A stretch of 19,727 bases of DNA. It comes from Methylococcaceae bacterium. Its GTDB lineage: Bacteria > Pseudomonadota > Gammaproteobacteria > Methylococcales > Methylococcaceae. Positions within the stretch are counted from its first letter, which is position 1. Each line of letters begins with the position of its first letter. The translations under genes were made by a program, and so were the position numbers. Positions 1 through 6,280 of the stretch are shown piece after piece. The notes beneath the pieces are model-generated. The model had not been told where the DNA came from and searched no databases. It saw nothing but the letters and a program-made list of their open reading frames with translations. The stretch lies in contig VEPB01000377.1 in assembly GCA_012026715.1 (NCBI GenBank), positions 1-19,727 on the forward strand, written 5' to 3'.

Positions 1-111
1 ACTGTTGAAATCCAGATGCCGGACCCAGTCCTCCCGGACGAATCCCCGGATCAGATCCGCCACCATCTGAGGATGGGAAAAGAGCAGTTTGTAGCTGTGG
101 TCGTGGTACAT
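1..111 (-). CDS. Rpn family recombination-promoting nuclease / putative transposase, 5' fragment
   Basis: Only the first 37 codons are in the window; the gene continues past base 1. The reading starts at an ATG (complement of 109-111) and begins MYHDHSYKLLFSHPQMV, followed by a segment with DLIRGFV, EDWV and LDF. This pattern (H-x-YK-x-LF-SHP near the N-terminus, then L-x-GFV-x-EDWV) is what I know as the start of Rpn/YhgA-like proteins (PF04754 family), PD-(D/E)XK-type nucleases that stimulate RecA-independent recombination and are often annotated as transposases. The catalytic residues would lie in the missing part, so activity cannot be judged. No strong ribosome binding site is visible; GCGGGC lies directly upstream. 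The gene sits downstream of the SoxYZ-like gene on the same strand, after a GC-rich hairpin, and is probably a separate unit. It may be an accessory gene marking a mobile boundary. Confidence 0.72.
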   Translation of the reverse strand, partial: MYHDHSYKLLFSHPQMVADLIRGFVREDWVRHLDFNS

Positions 112-168
112 GCCCGCAGTCTACCGCACCGGCCCGTTTCCTCTGCAGAGGTCCGTCCCTCGATGGGC

Positions 169-189
169 TCCGGCGGTGGCGACGCCGGA
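169..189 (-). terminator. GC-rich hairpin after the SoxYZ-like gene
   Basis: Bases 169-175 (TCCGGCG) pair perfectly with 183-189 (CGCCGGA) around a 7-base loop. The hairpin begins 13 bases beyond the stop codon of the minus-strand SoxYZ-like gene and lies before the Rpn-like gene. There is no U-rich tail, so it is not a classical intrinsic terminator. It may act as a 3'-end stabiliser or weak attenuator between the two units. Confidence 0.35.
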
Positions 190-201
190 ACGGAAGAGCA
201 C

Positions 202-1020
202 TCAGGGAGTGACCGCCTGGGCGTAAGCGAAGGACTGGCCGGTGTTGTCCTTGATCTCGGCCTTCAGTTCGCCGGGCTGCTGGGGCACGAAATAGAACCG
301 GAAGTTGGGGCCGGCGCTCACCGCGATGTCGGTCTGGGCGGTCATGATGGGCTTGCCGTTGAAGCTCACCTTGACGTCCTGGACGAAGTGGGCCGGCTTG
401 ACGAGCCGGCTGATCTGGTCCATCTGCATGCCGGTGATGTTGGGATGGCTGATCAGCAACTGGGTCAGATTGGGCTGCTGCAGGGCCAGCTTATCCCCGT
501 CCAGCTTGAACTTCATTTTACCCAGGCGGGCCATGGCAGCCTCGAGGTCGGCGCCGATCGGCGCCGAACAGCCGCCGGAGGCTTTGACAAAGGCCTTGCT
601 CATGGTCAGCTTGCCATCGCTGGTTTCGGCGATCGCCCGCACGTGGGTGTAGGAATTGACCCGAAGCCGCATGGCCACGTCGGCCTTGCCGCTGTCCGGG
701 GTGAAATGGAAAGCGGCGGCGAACGGTGTGGGGTTGTTGTCGATCACCAGGGTGATGGTCTTGATGTAGCGATCCGCCGTCTGCGGAATCTTGGCGGTTA
801 CCGATACCGGCACCAGCGCCGGATCCTCGGCCCGATAGGGCGCGGTCAACTCGATGACGGCGTTGGATTCCTCGATGGGCTGGTCGGCGAAGTACTTCTG
901 CTTCAAGCCGCCGTTCCATGCCGCTTCCTCTTCTCCGGCGGCCGGAACCGGTGCCGCGATGGCGGCCAGGACTCCGGCCAGCAGCAGGCCAAATAAGCGG
1001 GGATATTGTGAAATTTTCAT
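202..1020 (-). CDS. Quinoprotein dehydrogenase-associated SoxYZ-like carrier
   Basis: This is a secreted protein of 272 residues fusing a SoxY-like and a SoxZ-like domain. Residues 1-29 form a signal peptide (basic n-region MKISQYPR, hydrophobic core, PAAG cleavage region). Residues about 35-150 resemble SoxY and end in GGCSAP, where Cys151 sits where SoxY places its substrate-carrying cysteine. Residues about 165-272 resemble SoxZ, with the PNITGMQ and RFYFVPQQPGEL stretches. The family is known to occur beside PQQ-dependent dehydrogenase genes, and its substrate is not settled; a periplasmic carrier role is inferred. The start at 1020 is chosen over an upstream in-frame ATG at 1053 because GAGGA (complement of 1028-1032) lies 7 bases before it and the signal peptide then begins properly. 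It lies 80 bases downstream of the metallohydrolase gene and is probably cotranscribed with it. Confidence 0.85.
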   Translation of the reverse strand: MKISQYPRLFGLLLAGVLAAIAAPVPAAGEEEAAWNGGLKQKYFADQPIEESNAVIELTAPYRAEDPALVPVSVTAKIPQTADRYIKTITLVIDNNPTPFAAAFHFTPDSGKADVAMRLRVNSYTHVRAIAETSDGKLTMSKAFVKASGGCSAPIGADLEAAMARLGKMKFKLDGDKLALQQPNLTQLLISHPNITGMQMDQISRLVKPAHFVQDVKVSFNGKPIMTAQTDIAVSAGPNFRFYFVPQQPGELKAEIKDNTGQSFAYAQAVTP

Positions 1021-1100
1021 GGCAAGGTCCTCGGAGTGGTTGACGTGTGTCATTAGGAAATCGATGTTCCGCAGCGCTTTTCAGGGTGGATCCGCAGCCT

Positions 1101-2027
1101 TTAAGGCTCTTCCCATTCTGCCTCCGCAAAACCGCTGGAGACATTGCGCTTATGGAACTCGTCGAACAGCTGCCAGTCGCCGCGCGAGCTGCGGCTCGCC
1201 TGTTCCAGGGCCTGTTCCAGCGTCTTGCCTTGCTTGACCAATCCACGAACTTCCTCGCGCAGCCGGGTCAGATAGTGCAGTTCCGCATCCGCGGCCGCCG
1301 GCCAATCGGACACGACCGGACCATGACCTGGGATGGCACGCTTGGCTTGGACGGAGCGTAGTTTCTCCAGTTCCTTCAGCCAGCCGGACAGGCTGCCGTC
1401 GACCACCGGCACATGGCCTTCGAACAACAGGTCCGCCAGCCACAGGATCTGGGTCTGGTCGTCGAACAGGCTGAGATCGGTATCGGTATGGGCCGGGCCA
1501 TGGGCAGTCAGAATCAGGCGGCGTCCCCCCAGGTCCAATTCGAGCCGGTCCTGCACCGTTTGATCGGGCGGAATGAAATCGTCCCGGGTCAGACCGTTGT
1601 TGAGCTCGCGCTGTGCCTTTTCCAGGTAGAACGGCGCCCGCACCGCCATTGCCTGGGCCAGTTTGCGGTGGCCCACGAAGGTCACGCCGGGCTGTCGAAA
1701 GGCCCGATTGCCGTAGATATGATCGGGATGGACATGGGTGTTGACGACGTAACAGACCGGCACGCGAGTGGTGCGTTCGACGGCCGCCTTCAATTCCCGC
1801 CCCTGTTCCGGACTGCCGCCGGTGTCGATCACGGCAACGCAACGGCTGCCGACGACGAAACCGATATTGGCGATTTCACCGTGGTTATGGGCGTCGGGTA
1901 ATTCATGCAGCCCCTGATGGACGAAAATCCCCGCCGCAATCTCTTTAAGCTCCAACGCAGAGGCCTCCTGCAGCGAGGCGGCGGCGACTGCCAGAACCAT
2001 CGCCACACCCGCAAGGCTACGCGACAT
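1101..2027 (-). CDS. Quinoprotein relay system zinc metallohydrolase (MBL fold)
   Basis: This is a secreted metallo-beta-lactamase-fold hydrolase of 308 residues. Residues 1-24 look like a signal peptide ending in ASA. Zinc ligands are visible: the HxHxDH motif THVHPDH (His98, His100, Asp102, His103), His180 in GPAHT, Asp199 in LADLLFEG and His235 in PGHG. The early HNHGEIANIGF segment and the pairing with a SoxYZ-like carrier fit the quinoprotein relay metallohydrolase family. That family is proposed to act with the carrier in PQQ dehydrogenase-containing bacteria; its reaction is unknown. An in-frame ATG at 2117 would add 30 mostly polar, Pro-rich residues before the signal peptide. I prefer 2027 because a GGATGGGG stretch precedes it and the signal peptide starts there. 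However, 2117 is not excluded, since it sits 28 bases after a -10-like element. This is the first gene of the unit with the SoxYZ-like carrier. Confidence 0.85.
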   Translation of the reverse strand: MSRSLAGVAMVLAVAAASLQEASALELKEIAAGIFVHQGLHELPDAHNHGEIANIGFVVGSRCVAVIDTGGSPEQGRELKAAVERTTRVPVCYVVNTHVHPDHIYGNRAFRQPGVTFVGHRKLAQAMAVRAPFYLEKAQRELNNGLTRDDFIPPDQTVQDRLELDLGGRRLILTAHGPAHTDTDLSLFDDQTQILWLADLLFEGHVPVVDGSLSGWLKELEKLRSVQAKRAIPGHGPVVSDWPAAADAELHYLTRLREEVRGLVKQGKTLEQALEQASRSSRGDWQLFDEFHKRNVSSGFAEAEWEEP

Positions 2028-2145
2028 CCCGCCCCATCCGCTCGGCGATTCGTGAGGTGACGGAGTTGGTTGCGGTAGCGAGTTGTCAATGGATTCGTCG
2101 GGTGGCTTCATCTTCATGGAATGGATCGAACCGTTACGGGAGGTG

Positions 2146-2176
2146 ATTCTAGCCGGGACTCCCGATGCGGGGTCAA
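2146..2176 (-). promoter_or_regulatory. Putative promoter of the metallohydrolase/SoxYZ-like unit
   Basis: On the minus strand a TTGACC -35-like hexamer (complement of 2171-2176) is followed after 19 bases by GGC-TAGAAT, with TAGAAT at the complement of 2146-2151. The spacer is slightly longer than optimal. It lies in the 222-base divergent gap between the metallohydrolase and the plus-strand kinase, and no other good candidate was seen on this strand. Confidence 0.45.
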
Positions 2177-2214
2177 GGGAGCGGCATGACCGGGTGGAAG
2201 TCCGACGATTCGGC

Positions 2215-2220
2215 TACAAT
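2215..2220 (+). promoter_or_regulatory. -10-like element TACAAT before the first kinase
   Basis: CGGCTACAAT lies 29 bases upstream of the ATG at 2250. No convincing -35 hexamer is found 16-18 bases upstream. If used, the transcript would begin around 2227, and the TTG codon at 2232 would be almost at the 5' end. This favours the ATG at 2250 as the start. The same CGGCTACAAT string precedes the EamA gene. Confidence 0.4.
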
Positions 2221-2249
2221 CCCGCATTCTTTTGCGCGACCACGGTTTC

Positions 2250-3851
2250 ATGCAGGAACTCGAAGACGCCATCCACCGATATCTGTCCGGAACCCTCACC
2301 CGGACCGAGCTTTATGCGGCTGTCGAACGGCTGCTCCAGGGACCGCCCGCCCAGCGGGAAACCCTGCGAAATGATCTGCTTCATGCGCCGCTGCCGCAAG
2401 CGGTTGCCGACGAACTGCTGCGGTTGCTGGACGATACCACCGAAGTCGGCGGCAGTTCCTGGCCGGAAGACGACCGCACGGTAACCGCGCCGCCACACCA
2501 GGCCAGCCAACCGCAGACGCCCCCTTCAGCGACCGGGTCGTTGCTGCAACCTTCTTCACTGGGTGCCGGAACGGGTCCCGAGCCGACGATCGGCCACACC
2601 CTCAAGGACCGCTTTGTGCTCAAGGAGGTGCTCGGCGTCGGCGGCATGGGCACGGTGTTCAAGGCGCTCGACCTGCGCAAGGTGGAAGCCAACGACCGCG
2701 AAGCCTTCGTTGCGCTGAAGCTGTTGAATTCGGACTTCCGGGCCAACCCGCTGGCCTTGATGGCTCTGCAGCGCGAAACCAAGCGGGCCCAGACCCTCTC
2801 CCATCCCAACATCATCAACGTCTATGACTTCGACCGGGACGGTCCGAATGTCTTCATGACCATGGAATTCCTGGAAGGCCGCCCCCTCGCCCGATACATC
2901 CGCGAACTGCCGGAGGGTGGCATGCGGTTTCGCCGGGTCTGGCCCCTGATCGAATCCATGGCCGAAGCGCTGGCTTACGCCCATCGCAAGGGCGTGGTGC
3001 ACTCCGACTTCAAGCCGGGCAATGTGTTCATCGATGATGAGGGCGAGGTCAAGGTGCTCGACTTCGGCATCGCCTGCGCGATCAAGCGCCGGGAAGGCGG
3101 CGACGATGCCACGGTCTTCAACGCCAGAGACCTGGGTTCGCTGACGCCCGCTTACGCCAGCCTGGAACAACTCGGCGACCGCGACCCCGATCCGCGCGAC
3201 GACATCTATGCGCTGGCCTGCGTGACCTACGAACTCATCTCCGGCAAGCATCCCTTCGGCAAGCTGCCGGCTGACCAGGCGCTGGAACTAAACCTCAAGC
3301 CCAAGCCCATTCCCGGATTGGGACGGCGCCAATGGAAGGGGCTGCAGTGGGCGCTGGAACTGGAACAGGGGCGGCGAATCCCGGACATCGAAACATTTCT
3401 GAAAGCGTTGCGGCCGCGCTCCTCCTGGTTCTATGCCGCCGCCATCGCCACCATCGCGGTGGCTGGACTCACGGCAACCAATGTTTACCTCACCGTGGTC
3501 ACTCCCGAACGAACTCCGGAACCCCATCGGGTGATCCAGCTCAGCTCGGAGCAGCAACAGAAAATCACAGACTTGCTGGAATTGGCAGGGGCCCATTTCG
3601 AGGTCGGGTTTCTCACCACCCCGACCGGCAGCAACGCCCTGTGGGCCTATCAGGAGGTGCTCAAGATCGACCCGTACAACGAGGCTGCGATCAAAGGCAT
3701 TCGAAAAATTGCGGATGCGCTCGAACAGCAGGCCTGGGAAGCTTACGAGAAAGGCGACCGTGCAGAGAGCCTCAAGAAAGTGATGGAAGGCCTGGAAGCC
3801 GATCCGGGCCATCTGGGCCTGACCAAACTGAAGGCCAAGCTGCAGGGCTGA
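2250..3851 (+). CDS. Membrane Ser/Thr protein kinase with C-terminal repeat-like domain (non-RD, HSD loop)
   Basis: This is a Hanks-type kinase of 533 residues. Residues 1-63 are a helical N-terminal region, 64-115 a Pro/Ser/Thr-rich linker and about 117-385 the kinase domain. The latter has the glycine loop GVGGMG (129-134), ATP-binding lysine Lys157 (VALK), the catalytic loop HSDFKPGN (251-258, Asp253 as base) and DFG (271-273). Arg of the usual HRD is replaced by Ser, making it a non-RD kinase. Residues 393-416 form one membrane span. Residues 425-533 are helical and TPR-like (alternating A/L/Y with DPYN and DPGH turns) and are presumably periplasmic, so this could be the sensor. The ATG at 2250 is preferred to TTG at 2232; neither has a clear Shine-Dalgarno. 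The gene converges with a paralogous kinase 13 bases away. The substrate is unknown. Confidence 0.85.
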   Translation: MQELEDAIHRYLSGTLTRTELYAAVERLLQGPPAQRETLRNDLLHAPLPQAVADELLRLLDDTTEVGGSSWPEDDRTVTAPPHQASQPQTPPSATGSLLQPSSLGAGTGPEPTIGHTLKDRFVLKEVLGVGGMGTVFKALDLRKVEANDREAFVALKLLNSDFRANPLALMALQRETKRAQTLSHPNIINVYDFDRDGPNVFMTMEFLEGRPLARYIRELPEGGMRFRRVWPLIESMAEALAYAHRKGVVHSDFKPGNVFIDDEGEVKVLDFGIACAIKRREGGDDATVFNARDLGSLTPAYASLEQLGDRDPDPRDDIYALACVTYELISGKHPFGKLPADQALELNLKPKPIPGLGRRQWKGLQWALELEQGRRIPDIETFLKALRPRSSWFYAAAIATIAVAGLTATNVYLTVVTPERTPEPHRVIQLSSEQQQKITDLLELAGAHFEVGFLTTPTGSNALWAYQEVLKIDPYNEAAIKGIRKIADALEQQAWEAYEKGDRAESLKKVMEGLEADPGHLGLTKLKAKLQG

Positions 3852-3868
3852 GCGGTCGAAGAGCTCAG
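3848..3868. terminator. Stop-to-stop hairpin between the convergent kinase genes
   Basis: CTGAGC (3848-3853) and GCTCAG (3863-3868) are perfect inverted repeats around a 9-base loop. The left arm contains the TGA of the plus-strand kinase (3849-3851) and the right arm contains the complement of the TGA of the minus-strand kinase (3865-3867). No U-tract follows on either strand. It could form at the end of both transcripts and act as a shared bidirectional terminator or mRNA end cap. Confidence 0.4.
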
Positions 3869-5481
3869 TGCTTCACTTCCACCGCCAGCTCGGCGCGCGC
3901 TTCGCCGGGGCCGGCTTCCCGCCCGGCGACCTCGGCGAAATTGGCGATCTCCGCGGCCGAAGCCAGGGCGACGATACGGTCGCGGCCGACCGGCTCGGCT
4001 ACCCTCAGCACGAAAGTCGAACCACTCTTGGGCGGTACCCAATGGAGCTTGCCGGCTTCCGTCTCAGCGTCCTTCTGGACCGGATTGGGATAGAGCTGGG
4101 AGGTCTCCCCCTGGGAATTGATATAGGCCACATAGACGTGCATGGGCTTGGCCAGCACGAAGCGGAACTGTAGCTTATCGCCCACCTTGAAGCTGTCCCG
4201 GTCGGTACCGATGGCAAGGAATCCGTCGCTGCTCACCGCCTGGGCCTGACCCAGCTTGCTCAGCAGCGCTGGGGCGATGTGCGGCGGCTCGTCCGGCGAA
4301 GCCGGGGTCGGCATCGGGCTCGGTTCGGCCTGAACCACCCGTTCGGAGGTCGGCATCGCCGGCGGTAGCGTGGTCACCGGCACGGTGGTCGCAACCGGCG
4401 TCGGCTCCTGCCGGCCGGCAGTCTGGACGGATTGCTGCGAGGACGGCCAGAACAGCCACACACCGCCCGCCGCCATAGCCGCGACGCTGGCCAGCCCCGC
4501 GATCAGGGCGCTGCGGTTGGCTTGCCGGTTGGGGTCCAGCTCGGCGGACAGGCCGCTGACCGAAATCTTGTTGCGCTCGCGGCGGTGGAGAGCCAAGGCC
4601 TGCTCCAGCGCCCGCCATTGACGGTTGTTGAGGCCGGCGACCCGCTTCGGCCTGAGCCCCGCATCGCGGGCCTGCAGTGCCGTCAATCGGTGATAGGGGT
4701 GCTTGCCGGTCAACAGTTCATAGACGGTGCAACCGAAGGCGTAGAGATCATCAGCCGGATCCGCTGGCTCGTTCGCCAGAGTCTCCAGGCTCGCATAGCA
4801 GGGTGTGTAGGCCCCCAGGGCGCGGGCGTCCACCAAGGTCCGGTCATGATCCTGGTTCTTGCTGACCAGACTGGCGAGGCCGAAATCCAGCACCTTGACC
4901 CCGTTCCTGGACAGATAGACGTTGCCGGGCTTGAAATCGGAGTGGACGATGCCGTTGGCGTGAGCGAACGCCAAGGCCTCCCCCATTCCCTTGATCCAGG
5001 GCCAGGCCTCGGCCAGGCTCACGCCGGTGCGGCGTTCCTGGATCACCTGTTTGAGCGGCTTGCCCTCCAGGTACTCCATGGTCATGAAGATGTTGTGGCC
5101 GTCCCGGTCGAAATCGAACACCGTGATGATGTTGGGGTGCGGCAGATTCTGAGAGCGCTTGCACTCCCGCTGCAACGCGATCAGGAACTGGGGATCACCC
5201 ATCAGGTCCGGGTTGAGGATCTTGACGGCGACGTAGGGTTCGCGGTCGCGTGCTTCCTCTCGGCGAAAATCCAAAGCCTTGTAGACGATGCCCATGCCGC
5301 CCCGGCCCAATTCTTCTTCCAGGCGGAAGCGGCCCTTAAGCAAGGCACCGACTGCCGGATATTCGGCGTCCCCGTCGGTCGGGGCCAGGACGGAATCGAA
5401 ACGGGATGAGGCCGTCGCCTCCCGCAGGCTGACCGAGGTCAGCCGGGTCGCATCGTTGCTGCCACCGATGGAATCCGACAT
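3865..5481 (-). CDS. Membrane Ser/Thr protein kinase with DUF4384 domain (non-RD, HSD loop)
   Basis: This is a Hanks-type kinase of 538 residues, cytoplasmic N-terminal and probably periplasmic C-terminal. The kinase domain spans about 50-310: GRGGMG (59-64), Lys87 in VAVK, HSDFKPGN (180-187, Asp182), DFG (199-201) and an activation segment with TPCYASLE. One membrane span covers about 324-345. It is followed by a Pro/Thr-rich linker (346-405) that could cross periplasm or peptidoglycan. Residues about 412-515 match DUF4384, with F-KVGDKLQFRF, a Y-V-AYI strand and LYPNP. DUF4384 is known in envelope-associated proteins but has no firm function. The kinase core is clearly paralogous to the convergent kinase at 2250-3851, including the Ser substitution in HRD and the RQW motif after the core. 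It starts 16 bases after the OmpA-like gene, so the two are probably one operon. This suggests that the OmpA-like protein anchors or senses for the kinase (inference). Confidence 0.85.
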   Translation of the reverse strand: MSDSIGGSNDATRLTSVSLREATASSRFDSVLAPTDGDAEYPAVGALLKGRFRLEEELGRGGMGIVYKALDFRREEARDREPYVAVKILNPDLMGDPQFLIALQRECKRSQNLPHPNIITVFDFDRDGHNIFMTMEYLEGKPLKQVIQERRTGVSLAEAWPWIKGMGEALAFAHANGIVHSDFKPGNVYLSRNGVKVLDFGLASLVSKNQDHDRTLVDARALGAYTPCYASLETLANEPADPADDLYAFGCTVYELLTGKHPYHRLTALQARDAGLRPKRVAGLNNRQWRALEQALALHRRERNKISVSGLSAELDPNRQANRSALIAGLASVAAMAAGGVWLFWPSSQQSVQTAGRQEPTPVATTVPVTTLPPAMPTSERVVQAEPSPMPTPASPDEPPHIAPALLSKLGQAQAVSSDGFLAIGTDRDSFKVGDKLQFRFVLAKPMHVYVAYINSQGETSQLYPNPVQKDAETEAGKLHWVPPKSGSTFVLRVAEPVGRDRIVALASAAEIANFAEVAGREAGPGEARAELAVEVKH

Positions 5482-5497
5482 GGGCCCGATCCCGCTC

Positions 5498-6079
5498 TCA
5501 GCGGCCGGCGACGATGCGGCCCCGGCGGTTTACGCCGCTTTCGGGATTGGCCTTGTCGAAGGGGCTGGACTTGCCCTTGCCGACGGCCCGGATGCGGGAA
5601 CCGTCGATGCCGTAAGCGCTGACCAGGAAATCCTTCACGGCAGTCGCGCGGCGCTCCGACAATTGCTGGTTATAGGCCGATCCCCCTTTACTGTCGGTAT
5701 GACCCTCGATGGTGAACTCCAATGTGCTGAGTTTGCTGGAAGCCAGTGCCTCGCCCACGGGGCCCAGCTGTTTCTTGGACTCCTCGCTGAGCAGGTCGGA
5801 GTTGTAATCGAAATAAACCTGGAGGCTGACCGCACGCTCCGCCTTCGGCTTGGCGGCGGCTCCTTTGATGGCTTGGTGCACCGGCTCCATGCTGATCCCG
5901 CGAGTTTTGCCGCGCGGTGCCTCGGTTGCGCCGTCTTCGGTCGCGGGCGGGGCCAATGAGTCGATGATCTCATCCTTGGTGGGCACCCTCGACCCGATAT
6001 TCTGCTCCTGGCCCCAAGCCTGCGGTATGGCCAACCCTAAAGCAACCATGATCATGGTGGAAAACAATCTAACGCTCAT
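5498..6079 (-). CDS. OmpA-family peptidoglycan-binding protein
   Basis: This is an exported protein of 193 residues. Residues 1-23 are a signal peptide (MSVRLFSTMIMVALGLAIPQAWG); there is no lipobox cysteine. Residues 24-85 are a flexible, charged linker. Residues about 86-193 form an OmpA_C domain: VYFDYNSDLL, EGHTDSKGG (Asp129), a Q-LSERRA helix and NRRGRI near the end, the motifs that bind diaminopimelate-containing peptidoglycan. There is no beta-barrel, so it is expected to be soluble in the periplasm and attached to the wall. The start at 6079 is well supported by GGGAGG (complement of 6087-6092) seven bases upstream; the longer upstream frame lacks a signal peptide at its end. It is the first gene of a likely two-gene operon with the DUF4384 kinase. 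Confidence 0.88.
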   Translation of the reverse strand: MSVRLFSTMIMVALGLAIPQAWGQEQNIGSRVPTKDEIIDSLAPPATEDGATEAPRGKTRGISMEPVHQAIKGAAAKPKAERAVSLQVYFDYNSDLLSEESKKQLGPVGEALASSKLSTLEFTIEGHTDSKGGSAYNQQLSERRATAVKDFLVSAYGIDGSRIRAVGKGKSSPFDKANPESGVNRRGRIVAGR

Positions 6080-6109
6080 GACACGACCTCCCAGAATGAA
6101 TGTTCCGTA

Positions 6110-6117
6110 ACTATATA
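6110..6117 (-). promoter_or_regulatory. Putative -10 element of the OmpA-like/kinase operon
   Basis: The minus strand reads CCTATATAGTTACGG about 30-38 bases before the OmpA-like start, giving a TATATA or TATAGT -10 hexamer. A TTCGCG sequence lies 16 bases upstream of TATAGT and is a poor -35. The spacing to the start codon resembles that of the other putative promoters in the window. Confidence 0.4.
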
Positions 6118-6140
6118 GGACTTGGACGAACCGCGAATCT

Positions 6141-6157
6141 CGCCGGCTCGGCCGGCG
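6141..6157. repeat. Short GC-rich inverted repeat in the divergent OmpA/EamA gap
   Basis: CGCCGG (6141-6146) and CCGGCG (6152-6157) flank a 5-base centre. It lies in the 201-base gap between the divergent OmpA-like and EamA genes, upstream of both candidate -10 elements. It could be an operator or simply GC-rich sequence; nothing else notable was seen in this gap. Confidence 0.25.
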
Positions 6158-6249
6158 CGGCCAACTGTTTAGGCCCGGCATCACTGCCTCCCACTCTACA
6201 GGGATTTCCGCGTACCGCAACATGATGGGGACGCCGGTGAGCGACCGGC

Positions 6250-6255
6250 TACAAT
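6250..6255 (+). promoter_or_regulatory. -10-like element TACAAT before the EamA gene
   Basis: CGGCTACAAT, with TACAAT at 6250-6255, overlaps the first in-frame ATG (6254-6256) of the transporter frame. If this is the -10 element, that ATG would not be transcribed, and the next ATG at 6281, 25 bases downstream, becomes the start. No good -35 is visible. Confidence 0.4.
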
Positions 6256-6280
6256 GTCTCGTTTTCCAGCCCCGCGTCCC

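Noticed and set aside
140..151. Palindrome CCTCTGCAGAGG
   Set aside because: It is short, isolated and not placed at a convincing promoter; as RNA its loop would be only four bases with a four-base stem.
16..996. Plus-strand open frame of 326 codons
   Set aside because: It is antisense to the SoxYZ-like gene and the Rpn fragment, both of which have recognisable sequence and sensible starts.
1096..1108. Inverted repeat AGCCTT-T-AAGGCT at the metallohydrolase stop
   Set aside because: The centre is one base, too short for a good hairpin, and no U-tract follows; it is probably chance.
4432..5409. Plus-strand open frame of 325 codons
   Set aside because: It is antisense to the DUF4384 kinase, with composition typical of a GC-rich shadow and no motif.
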